A DNA stretch of 24,428 bases from Paraprevotella sp. GTDB taxonomy: Bacteria > Bacteroidota > Bacteroidia > Bacteroidales > Bacteroidaceae. The notes beneath the pieces were generated by a model. The model was not told where the DNA came from and made no database searches. It worked only from the letters and a program-made list of their open reading frames with translations. A program made the translations under genes and the position numbers. Below, in pieces: positions 9,055 to 16,949 of this stretch (positions within the stretch are counted from its first letter, which is position 1; the number at the start of each line of letters is the position of its first letter). The stretch spans positions 1 to 24,428 of the forward strand of contig JAJPYK010000170.1 of the NCBI GenBank assembly GCA_021205005.1, given 5' to 3'.

Positions 9055-9079
9055 TTCAATCTCCTGAGAAAAATTTCAG
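9036..9079. repeat. Two 22-bp-period repeat units with GAGAAAAATTT core
   Basis: CTGAGAAAAATTT occurs at 9042-9054 and again at 9064-9076, exactly 22 bases apart. The second unit (9058-9079) closely resembles the 22-bp units at 24325-24380. Confidence 0.6.
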
Positions 9080-9106
9080 GTCTTCCGGGAAAGCCGGTTT
9101 TCGGGA

Positions 9107-10129
9107 TCAGAACCGGGTCATGACTTCTACTACGAATTTGTCTCTCTCCGACGGCAGGGGAGTGGCACCGGCGCGGTAGAAATACTTCTCGTAGTTGAGC
9201 CGGAGGTCGGATATGAACGGTTTGGCGATACTCAGCGTGATGCCGGCGGTGATGCGTTTGCGCTCGGCATCGGTGAGTTTCAATGCGCCGTTCTCGTCGG
9301 AAGTGCCGTCGCTATGGTCGCTCATGTAGTCGAAACGTCCGAGGAACGAAATCTTATGGAATACTTTTTTCAGCGGCAGATCGTAGCAGACGAAGCCGTC
9401 GAAGGCGTTGACATCCTGAAAGGCATTGTGGTTGTAGTGCTTGTACAGATACTCGGCTTCTACCATCCAGCGTCCGGCCTGATAGTTGACTCCGGCGTCG
9501 TACATGTTGATGCTGACATGTTCGGGTTTGATCTTTTGCGTGCTCAGGACGAGGTGGAAATCTTTGGGCAGCGTGAACTGCATTTTGACGGAATAGTTGA
9601 TATGCTTCGTCCAAAAATCTGCTTGGTTGGTCAGCCCAGATCCGTTAAAAACTCCGCCTTGCAATATGATGGGAAGGGCGCAATCTACGGTGTATTCTAA
9701 GGTTGCTCCCACATCGCGCACGTTGCCTACCTGTTTGGCTATGAAGGAACGGTTGGCAAAGTATTGTTGGTGCGGCGAACGATGGGCGTCGATGGTGAAA
9801 GGCACGCGCATCTGTCCGATGGTGAAATCGAAGTTCTTCAGCGGGGTAATCTGGGTATAGGCGTCCAGCATTTTGATTTGTCCTTCGTCTGAAAGGTCGA
9901 TTTCAGCCTTATAGGCCACTACCGGAGCCACTTTCCCTTCAATGCTGACTCGTGCGTTGCGCACTTGAAACCGGCCGGAGTTGATTTCCGGCTGGTACTC
10001 ATATTTTCCGCGTACTGTACCGTGGACTTCGGGATGATAGTCCACTTTGGTTTTTTCGTCTTTCTGGTCATCGGCCCATGTGGATAAGGATAGAGCCAGT
10101 CCTAATGCTAAAATGGAGATACACTTCAT
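9107..10129 (-). CDS. Phosphate-selective porin O/P-type outer-membrane protein
   Basis: A 340-residue outer-membrane beta-barrel of the OprO/OprP-like porin group common in Bacteroidetes. I start at ATG 10127-10129, because this gives the signal peptide MKCISILALGLALSLSTWA; the longer frame starting near 10195 would put charged residues in front. The mature protein begins with VHGTVRGKYEYQPEINSGRFQVRNARVSIEGK, an alternating amphipathic pattern. It continues with DFTIGQMRVPFTIDAHRSPHQ, characteristic of the family's early strands, and ends with the aromatic C-terminal residue EVMTRF, typical of BAM-inserted barrels. The name reflects the family; the true solute is unknown. A good -7 box lies upstream. 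It is a single-gene unit convergent with the GNAT-nitrilase gene. Confidence 0.85.
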   Translation of the reverse strand: MKCISILALGLALSLSTWADDQKDEKTKVDYHPEVHGTVRGKYEYQPEINSGRFQVRNARVSIEGKVAPVVAYKAEIDLSDEGQIKMLDAYTQITPLKNFDFTIGQMRVPFTIDAHRSPHQQYFANRSFIAKQVGNVRDVGATLEYTVDCALPIILQGGVFNGSGLTNQADFWTKHINYSVKMQFTLPKDFHLVLSTQKIKPEHVSINMYDAGVNYQAGRWMVEAEYLYKHYNHNAFQDVNAFDGFVCYDLPLKKVFHKISFLGRFDYMSDHSDGTSDENGALKLTDAERKRITAGITLSIAKPFISDLRLNYEKYFYRAGATPLPSERDKFVVEVMTRF

Positions 10130-10159
10130 GATAAATGGAATGATATTCTGATTTCGGTG

Positions 10160-10167
10160 CAAAGGTA
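10160..10167 (-). promoter_or_regulatory. Putative -7 box for the porin gene
   Basis: TACCTTTG on the minus strand is an exact match to the Bacteroides TAnnTTTG element, about 31 bases before the chosen ATG. This supports the 10129 start, because the longer frame would begin upstream of the promoter. No clear -33 TTTG is seen. Confidence 0.6.
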
Positions 10168-10258
10168 TGAGTTTAATATGAACGGAATGTGACATGAGAA
10201 TGACATTTTTGTTTCAAGTCGATTTTATTTTAGTTTCAAGGTTTATTCGTGCGGGATA

Positions 10259-10318
10259 TAAAAAAACTTCCGGCTCCGCGGTAGGAAAGTTTCTGCTTTC
10301 TGTCGCGGGGCCGGAAGT
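10259..10318 (-). terminator. Rho-independent terminator of the glycosidase operon
   Basis: A 15-bp GC-rich stem (arms 10304-10318 and 10266-10280, one G-U pair) is followed on the minus strand by a run of T residues. It lies 24 bases after the TAA of the last GH36 gene, so it closes the GH2-esterase-GH36-GH36 operon. Confidence 0.85.
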
Positions 10319-12491
10319 GAGGCGTACCGTAGAGACTGTGTTTATTCGGCGGTGAACTCGAGTACGCAACTGGCGTATTCTCCGTTCAGGGGCAGTTCTA
10401 TGCCGGTGTGCATGAGCAGGGCTCCGCTGAAAGTCTTGTCGTGGAGGAAACAGGGCTGGCCGCCGGTCGGGGCGTCGAGTTCGCGCACGCGGTAAGTTTT
10501 GAGAGGATCGAGCCCGCGCAGGCATACGCGGGGTATGACCTGATTGGCAAAATGCTCGGTCTTGTAGGCGAAGGACACGGCATGGCCGGAATCGCCTGCG
10601 GCTGTGTACATCAGGGCCGCCACGCCGCGATGGTCGTAGGGCGATACGAGACGGTAGAGGTCGCCCAACTGGATGACGTCGCGTACCGTCTTATAGTCGC
10701 GGATGGCCTGTTCGGTCTGGCTACGTTCCTGAGGTGTCATCTGTGAGGGTTGCAATTCGAGGCCCAGACGGCCGCTCATGGCTACGTCGCAACGGAACTT
10801 GATGGGAATCGATCGTCCCGTCTGGTGGTTGGGCGAGGCACTGATATGTTGTGCCATGGCGTTGGAGGGGTAGAAATAGGAAGCGCCCCATTGGGTGTAG
10901 ATGCGTTGCAGGGCGTCGGTGTTGTCGCTCACCCAGAACTCGTCGAAATAGGGCCTGAGGCCGTAGTTGGCCCGACCGCCTCCGCCGCCGCAGGCTTGCA
11001 TGGTGACGTCGGGATAACGGGCGCGGATGCGGCGGAGCACGCTTTCCAGTCCGCGGTGGTAGTCGACATAGAGCTGTGACTGCCGATTGGCGGGCAGGTA
11101 AGACGATCCGAAATTCTTCAGTTCCACGTTAGCGTCCCATTTGATATAGGCAATTTGCGGATAGTCCGTGAGCAGACGGTCTACGATGCTGAAAACGTAG
11201 TCTTGCACGGCCGGGTTGCACAGATCGAGCAGCAGTTGCGTACCTCCTCGTCCGTAGGAGAGTGGACGGCCGGGAGCGCGCAGCACCCAGTCGGGATGTT
11301 TCTCGAAGAGTTCGCTCCGGCTGTTGGCCGATTCCGGTTCTATCCAGATACCGAACTTAAGGCCGTCGGCACGGGCCGTGTCGATCAGGCCCTGGATGCC
11401 GTGGGGCAGTTTCAGCGTGTCTACGGTCCAGTCGCCCAAAGCCGCGTCGTCGTTGACGCGACGGTATTTACGGCCGAACCAGCCGTCGTCCATCACGAAG
11501 AGTTCCACGCCCATGGCGGCGGCGTCGGACATCATACGGTGCAGACTTTCCTCTTTGACATCGAGGTAGACTCCTTCCCAACTGTTGAGCAGGATGTCGC
11601 GCACGCGATCACCGTGGTGGAGCATGCCGCCCTGACGGGCCCAGCGATGGAAGTTGCGGCTGGCTCCGCCCAGGCCTTCGGGCGAATAAGTCAAGGCGAG
11701 TCTGGGGGTATCGAAAGTCTGTTTCGGCTTCAGGGCATATTCGGAACTTTCGTTGTCGATGCCGGCAAAGATGCGGTGGGCGAAGTTATTGTCGGTGGAT
11801 ACTCGGATGGAGTAGTTGCCGCTCCAGCATAGGGCGGCTCCCACGACGCGTCCGGCATCTTCCTGCGGAGGTCCGTCGAGCGAGAACATGACTTCGGGGT
11901 GATCGATATGGCTGCCTCGTGCGCCGTCTACGTTTTCGATCATCTTGATGCCGGGCGTAAGCGGTTCGGCCGTGACGTTGGTCTCGGCAGCCCATGAGCC
12001 GTGGAGATGGGAGATCCATACGTCGCCGCGGCGGAGCAGGAAGGAGCCGGAGTCGAATCGTTTGAGGATGACGTCTTTCTTCTCCGTATGGGAGATTTCG
12101 GCCCAGGTCTCTATCATGTCGATGTCTTTATAGGCCTTATAACAGAGCCGGACGCGGAAGGGGTACACACGGTCTTTCAACGTGATGAACGTGAGGTGGC
12201 GTCGGTGGTGTCGGCGGTTTCCACCCCGTCCACTACGAGGTCGGTGGTCCAGTTGCCGTCGGCATGTACGGCCTGCAAGGCGTAAAGTTGGTGCATGGTC
12301 TGCCCGAAGGCGGGGTAGGCGGTACGGTTGATGCCGTCCCAGGCGTCGTGGATCTGATGGATCTGGTCTTCCTGAATGCGGTCGCCGAAGTAGGCGAAGC
12401 GCAGGTCTTCGCCTTCATTGGCGTGGAGCAGCAGCGAGGTGTGCGGTGTGGATACGAGCACGCTGCCGCTCCAGGCCCGTGCAGACGCCAA

Positions 12492-12671
12492 GAGGGTGTG
12501 TCATAATTCAAAAAGCACTTTGAAAAAGTAATAATCAGAAACTTCATTCAATAAAAACAACCATATAGAGCTTCGTGGAGAGCTTTATAAGGTTGTTTTT
12601 GCTTAGTTCAACGGAGGATACTTACAGATTATAAGTTGTCAATCTCAAAATTTGAATTATGACACACCCTC
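12492..12671. mobile_element. 180-bp MITE with perfect 21-bp terminal inverted repeats
   Basis: Positions 12492-12512, starting GAGGGTGTGTCATAATTC, are the exact reverse complement of 12651-12671. The element is AT-rich, unlike its flanks, and has no frame long enough for a transposase, so it must be moved in trans by an insertion sequence with matching ends. Inside is a large hairpin (arms beginning AAAAACAACC at 12553-12562 and ending GGTTGTTTTT at 12591-12600). I see no clear target-site duplication. It sits in the signal-peptide region of the last GH36 gene. Confidence 0.88.
12553..12600. terminator. Terminator-like hairpin inside the MITE
   Basis: The imperfect inverted repeat has about 17 of 21 pairs, with a loop near CGTGGA. 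An A-run precedes it and a T-run follows, a layout that can terminate transcription on either strand. It may cut off expression of the broken GH36 gene. Confidence 0.5.
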
Positions 12672-12695
12672 CGATGATGTAACTTCTGAATGCTG

Positions 12696-14846
12696 TCATT
12701 CTGTTTGTATTTCAATGATTCTGCTATGTAGTTTGTTTCCGGTGAAGAGGGTCAGGCCTACTTTCATCAGGTAATCGCCGGAGTAGACCATGCCGTTGCC
12801 TTCGAGCGAGGAGCTTTGGCCCGGCATCATATTGATTTCTTCTACGCGGTATTGTTTCTCGGCATCGAGGCCTTCGAGGCGTACGGGGAGACATTTTTCT
12901 CCGTAGGCGGGATAGACATCAAAGGCAAAGACGAGCGCTTTGTTTTTGTCTTTGGTCACGAACTGGTTGGCGGCATGGGGACCCGAATAGGGAGATACGA
13001 GTCGGTAGAGGTCGCCTTCCATGATGGCCGGGCGCAGCCGTTTGTAGTTCTTCACTGCATTCTGGCAGTAGGTAAGGTCGTCGCCGCTGAGGTCGCTGAG
13101 TTTGATGTCGAAACCGAGCTTGCCCCTCATGGCCACGTCGGTGCGGAACTTGATGCTGGCGTCCTTGTTCCAGGTGGTGACGTGGGCGCTCATGGACTTG
13201 GCGGGATAGAAGAAGGAGTAACCGTACTGGATGAAGAGACGTTGTACGGGGTCGGTGTCGTCGCTGGCCCAGAACTCGGTGAAGTATTTCAGGGCTTCAT
13301 AGTCGATGCGTCCGCTTCCGCCCGAGCAGAGCATCATGGGCAGGTCTGGATATTTGGCCTTGATGCGTTCGAGCACGTTGTACAGTCCGCGCACATAGTC
13401 TACGTATAGATGCGTCTGCTTGTCTTTCAGATAAGGCGAATAGATGTTGGTGATGGGGCTGTTGCAATCCCATTTGAAATAGGCGATGCCAGGGTATTTT
13501 GTCATCAGTCCGTCCACGACGCCGAAGACGAAATCCTGCACTTCGGGGTTGCTCAGGTCGAGTACCATCTGGTTGCGGAAGTAGTATTCTTCGCGGTTGG
13601 GCAGGTGGATGACCCAGTCTTTGTGCTTCTCATAGAGTTCGCTTTTGGGATTGACCATCTCAGGCTCTATCCAGATGCCGAACTTGATGTTCTTCTTGGC
13701 GGCCTCGTCCACCAACCGTTGGATGCCGTTGGGCAGTTTGTCGTGGGTCTCTTCCCAATCGCCCAGTCCCTGAGTGTCGCTGTGGCGGGGATGTTTGTTA
13801 CCGAACCATCCGTCGTCGAGCAGGAACATGTCCACGCCTAATTTTACGGCGTCGCCCATGAGGTCTACCAATTTATTTTCGTCGAAATCGAAATAGGTGG
13901 ATTCCCAGTTGTTCAGCAACGTCAGTCGGTCCTTTTCTCCGTCCTTGAGCTGGTACTTACGTGCCCAGTCGTGGAAGTTGCGGCTGGCCTGTCCCTCTCC
14001 GCAGTCGCTGTACGTGAAGTAGAAGTCCGGTGTGCGGAATACTTCTCCCTTAGGCAGTGCATACTCCGAATAGTAGGGATTGATGCCGGCGATGACGCGC
14101 AGGTCTTTCTTGTTGTCCACTTCAAACGTGAATCGGAAGTTACCGGTCCAGCCCAAGGTGCCTAAGATGACTTCTCCTTCGTTTTCGGAGGCTTCCTTGT
14201 CGAGCAAGAAAATGAACATCGGCGGGGTGAACATGTTGGCGCGTGTGCCTAACTTGGAGTCGAGCACTTTCTTACCGAAGTTGAGCGGTGTGCTGCTCAT
14301 TGTGGCTTCGTAGATCCAGTCGCCGGAGTATTCTGTCAGGTAGTAGGCCGAGTTGCTGAAGTGCAGCATGGCCGAGGCGTATCTTTCCAGTTTGATCGGT
14401 TTCTTCTCTTCGTGACTGATTTCGCTGAATGTCTTGATGATGTTCTCTTTGGCGTAGGTTACGTAGTGCAGCTTCACGGTCACCGGATATTGGTCGTCAC
14501 GCAAGGTAATGACCGTTTCGTCCACGTCCGGTTCTATGTTTTGGATCGTGTGGGATACGTATTTAAGCAGTAGGGAGGCGTTGGCGTCGTTGTGACGTAC
14601 CTCCAAAGCCGGCTCTAAATAGTCTTCCATACCGTGGGTCAGATAGGCTTCCGTTCCTTTCGGCAGGTTCTGTAAGTCACTGTCGTTGTTCAGCCGTTTG
14701 CCGATATACGATTGGTAGAGTCTTCCGTCTTTTTCGGCGCGGAGCACTAATCCGATGCGGTCGGTGCGGATCTGGATCAGCTCATCCGCGTATAAGACTG
14801 TGCTCAACGCAAGCAGACATACAGATAAAATAGCTTTTAATCTCAT
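12696..14846 (-). CDS. Secreted GH36 alpha-galactosidase
   Basis: An intact 716-residue retaining alpha-galactosidase of family GH36, which removes terminal alpha-galactose from oligosaccharides or galactomannan side chains. The signal peptide is MRLKAILSVCLLALSTVLYA, so it acts in the periplasm or at the cell surface. The N-terminal beta-sandwich domain (about 25-290) is followed by the barrel, with LLDDGWFGNKHPRHSD and IWIEPEMVNPKSELYEKH. The nucleophile is D460 in YFKWDCNSP, and the acid/base is D529 in FWASDDTDPVQR; the usual SDNTD reads SDDTD here. It starts 40 bases after the esterase stop, and its TGA overlaps the start of the downstream GH36 gene in an ATGA junction, so the genes are translationally coupled. 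Linkage could be 1,6 or other; sequence alone does not tell. Confidence 0.92.
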   Translation of the reverse strand: MRLKAILSVCLLALSTVLYADELIQIRTDRIGLVLRAEKDGRLYQSYIGKRLNNDSDLQNLPKGTEAYLTHGMEDYLEPALEVRHNDANASLLLKYVSHTIQNIEPDVDETVITLRDDQYPVTVKLHYVTYAKENIIKTFSEISHEEKKPIKLERYASAMLHFSNSAYYLTEYSGDWIYEATMSSTPLNFGKKVLDSKLGTRANMFTPPMFIFLLDKEASENEGEVILGTLGWTGNFRFTFEVDNKKDLRVIAGINPYYSEYALPKGEVFRTPDFYFTYSDCGEGQASRNFHDWARKYQLKDGEKDRLTLLNNWESTYFDFDENKLVDLMGDAVKLGVDMFLLDDGWFGNKHPRHSDTQGLGDWEETHDKLPNGIQRLVDEAAKKNIKFGIWIEPEMVNPKSELYEKHKDWVIHLPNREEYYFRNQMVLDLSNPEVQDFVFGVVDGLMTKYPGIAYFKWDCNSPITNIYSPYLKDKQTHLYVDYVRGLYNVLERIKAKYPDLPMMLCSGGSGRIDYEALKYFTEFWASDDTDPVQRLFIQYGYSFFYPAKSMSAHVTTWNKDASIKFRTDVAMRGKLGFDIKLSDLSGDDLTYCQNAVKNYKRLRPAIMEGDLYRLVSPYSGPHAANQFVTKDKNKALVFAFDVYPAYGEKCLPVRLEGLDAEKQYRVEEINMMPGQSSSLEGNGMVYSGDYLMKVGLTLFTGNKLHSRIIEIQTE

Positions 14847-14886
14847 AAACTGTAAAATGGTTTGTTGTTTTCTTGATGATAGGGGG

Positions 14887-16881
14887 TTACCAACTGTCGG
14901 TTCGGAAAGGAGCTACATGCAGATCTGTCGGCGTACGCAGCGTGCATTCCGGATTGTCGGCCCATCCGTAACGTACGGCAATGTGTACTTTTACCGAGGG
15001 CGAGCTGACAATGACTTGGTCGCCATCGGTGTGAGCCTGTGCGGGATAGAACACGTGGTCCGGTCCGGCTATGGTGAAACCTTTGATGTCGGAGTTGGCC
15101 TCGAAAGCTTCGCCGATAGCGGGGAGAGTGAACGAAATGCGCACCTTGCCGTCGTTCTCTACGGTATAATCCTTGTAGAACGGCGCATAGGCATAAACTT
15201 TTTGCCCGTAAGTGTCGGCCAAAGAGATGGCTGTCAGGCGTCGTGCCACTTCCTGTTTGTTCTTCGGATGGATGTTGTGAGCCTCGCCAAGATCTATGTT
15301 AGTCACCATGCCGGTATGAGCCAGATGCAAAGCTTTGGATTGAGCCTCGCGCAGGGCTGCCCAGGGAGAGTCGGCCTGTACGTCTTTTCGGTCTAAATAA
15401 TTGGCCAGTTGCACGAAGTAGAACGGCATGTTGGGGCGTCCGAATTGCTTGCGCCAGTCCGTGATAAGGGTCTGGAACAGGCTTTCGTACTGTTCGGCGC
15501 GTCCTACGTTGGCGCAACCTTGATACCAGATCACGCCTTTGATGGGATAGTCCAGGCAAGGATGCGTCATTCCGTTAAAGAGTACCGAGGGGAATGAAGA
15601 GTTGTCGGGATGGAGTGGCGTAGGCGGCATGGAAGCCAATGAACAGCCCACGCTGTATTTCCATTCGCCGGACAACGGGAGAGATTCCTTGTCTGAAAGG
15701 CGGATATTCATGTCGTCGGCGTTTCCGGCTATGCCGCCTTCTCCGCCGTTGTCGGTCACTTTGATGGCCAGTATGTTGGTGCCGGCCGGGACCAGACGGC
15801 CCGGTACGGTGTAGTGACGCGGCACGTTGAAACCGGCTCCGCTGGCAATCTTTTCTCCGTTCCAGTAGACGATGTCCTCATCGTCGATTGTTCCGGGATT
15901 AAGTTGCAGGTTTTTTCCTGCCCAGTCGGCCGGAATGTCGAGCGATTTACGGAACCATACGATTCCGTCGAAGTCAGGCAGTCCTTTCCCTTCCCAATAC
16001 CCGGGGAGTTCCATTTGCGCCCAATGGCTGTCATCCGTGCTGGCATCGACCCAGCATTCCTTTCCGTCTCGGTATCCTTTGTCCGTCCGGTTGAGTTGTT
16101 TCCTCCATTCTTCCATTTGCCGGTTGTAGTCTTTTACAACCTCGTCGTATTGGAAATGGACAGCCTCCAGCCGGGCGATTTGGTCCTGATATCCCATGAC
16201 TTGTTTGAGAGATTCGGAAGACGTCCAGGCTTCTGCCGGCGTTCCGCCCCACGTACAGCCGATGACGCCGATGGGGATGTTGAGCTTTTGGTTCAGTTCC
16301 CGGGCGTAAAAATAGGCCACAGCTGAAAAATCGGGTACGGTTGTCGGCGAGCATTCCTGCCATCCTCCTAAGTTATCTTGTACATCATACGGGCCGAGCG
16401 GAGTGGTTGACGTACGTTTCTTCACCTGAAACAGGCGTACGTTCGGGTGATTGGCGTTCGCAATCTCCTGTTCATAGTTCTTGACCTGTCCCCATCCGGC
16501 TACGGGCATTCCCATGTTGGATTGTCCGGAGCAGAACCAGACCTCGCCGGCCATGACATTCTCCAGCACGGTTTTCTTTCCGTCGGAACAAGTGATGCGG
16601 TAGGGTCCGCCGGCTTTGGGGGTAGAAAGCTGTACACTCCAATTGCTTTCACGGTCGGCGCGCGTTTCATAGCGTTGATTGTCCCAACTGGTTTCGATGG
16701 TGACATTCTTGTTCGCCTGAGCTTTTCCGAAGAGTTTCATGGTGGTTTGTTGCTGGATGACCATGTTGCTGGTGAAGAAGGCCGGTAAGGTCACTTTGGC
16801 TTGTAAGGGAAACGCGGCGCCGGTGCAGGCGATTAAGGCACAGATGCCGATACGGTGTTTGATGTTTTGTAAGGCTCTCAT
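14887..16881 (-). CDS. Sialate O-acetylesterase-family (SGNH) carbohydrate esterase
   Basis: A 664-residue secreted esterase of the sialate O-acetylesterase family, which removes O-acetyl groups from sugars. The N-terminus MRALQNIKHRIGICALIACTG... has a hydrophobic core and ends at LQA, consistent with a signal peptide. The SGNH block I is WFCSGQSNMGMP with catalytic S121. The C-terminal half has GVIWYQGCANV, and IHPKNKQEVARRL with catalytic H538. Between the halves lies a jelly-roll insertion (about 270-400; GIVWFRKSLDIPADW, VYWNGEKIASGAGFN), as found in Bacteroidetes members of the family. It is the second gene of the operon, 68 bases after the GH2 stop and 40 before the GH36 gene. The context of alpha-galactosidases and a mannosidase-like GH2 suggests deacetylation of a plant glycan rather than sialic acid; this is inference. 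It ends with TAA. Confidence 0.9.
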   Translation of the reverse strand: MRALQNIKHRIGICALIACTGAAFPLQAKVTLPAFFTSNMVIQQQTTMKLFGKAQANKNVTIETSWDNQRYETRADRESNWSVQLSTPKAGGPYRITCSDGKKTVLENVMAGEVWFCSGQSNMGMPVAGWGQVKNYEQEIANANHPNVRLFQVKKRTSTTPLGPYDVQDNLGGWQECSPTTVPDFSAVAYFYARELNQKLNIPIGVIGCTWGGTPAEAWTSSESLKQVMGYQDQIARLEAVHFQYDEVVKDYNRQMEEWRKQLNRTDKGYRDGKECWVDASTDDSHWAQMELPGYWEGKGLPDFDGIVWFRKSLDIPADWAGKNLQLNPGTIDDEDIVYWNGEKIASGAGFNVPRHYTVPGRLVPAGTNILAIKVTDNGGEGGIAGNADDMNIRLSDKESLPLSGEWKYSVGCSLASMPPTPLHPDNSSFPSVLFNGMTHPCLDYPIKGVIWYQGCANVGRAEQYESLFQTLITDWRKQFGRPNMPFYFVQLANYLDRKDVQADSPWAALREAQSKALHLAHTGMVTNIDLGEAHNIHPKNKQEVARRLTAISLADTYGQKVYAYAPFYKDYTVENDGKVRISFTLPAIGEAFEANSDIKGFTIAGPDHVFYPAQAHTDGDQVIVSSPSVKVHIAVRYGWADNPECTLRTPTDLHVAPFRTDSW

Positions 16882-16949
16882 ATAGTGTGTGAAGTTATGG
16901 CCGTGCTTCTGTCCCGTACCGTAGGCGGTCTCGGGCGCACGGCTGTTTT

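Larger units (their letters stand above)
10342..12699 (-). pseudogene. GH36 alpha-galactosidase, disrupted by a MITE and a frameshift
   Basis: This was a secreted GH36 alpha-galactosidase of about 720 residues. The catalytic part is intact: nucleophile Asp in YIKWDANVE (codon at 11134-11136) and acid/base Asp in FWVSDNTDALQR (codon at 10924-10926). There are two lesions. First, the start ATG at 12697-12699 overlaps the TGA of the upstream GH36 gene (ATGA), but after nine codons (MTAFRSYII) a 180-bp MITE interrupts the signal peptide; the frame resumes at 12491 as LASARAWSGSVLV. Second, near 12193-12197 one base is missing: the frame runs DGVETADTTDATSRSSR-stop, while the next frame gives TFITLKDRVYPFRV. 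Adding one C restores DATLTFITLKDRVYP. The gene is last in the operon. Length and collinearity with the upstream GH36 suggest an old tandem duplication. Confidence 0.85.

Noticed and set aside
10130..10195. Longer start for the porin
   Set aside because: It adds 22 residues before a clear signal peptide, and a -7 box lies inside this stretch.
12177..12491. Separate small gene of 104 codons
   Set aside because: It is the N-terminal half of the broken GH36 gene; its sequence joins the downstream frame after adding one base.
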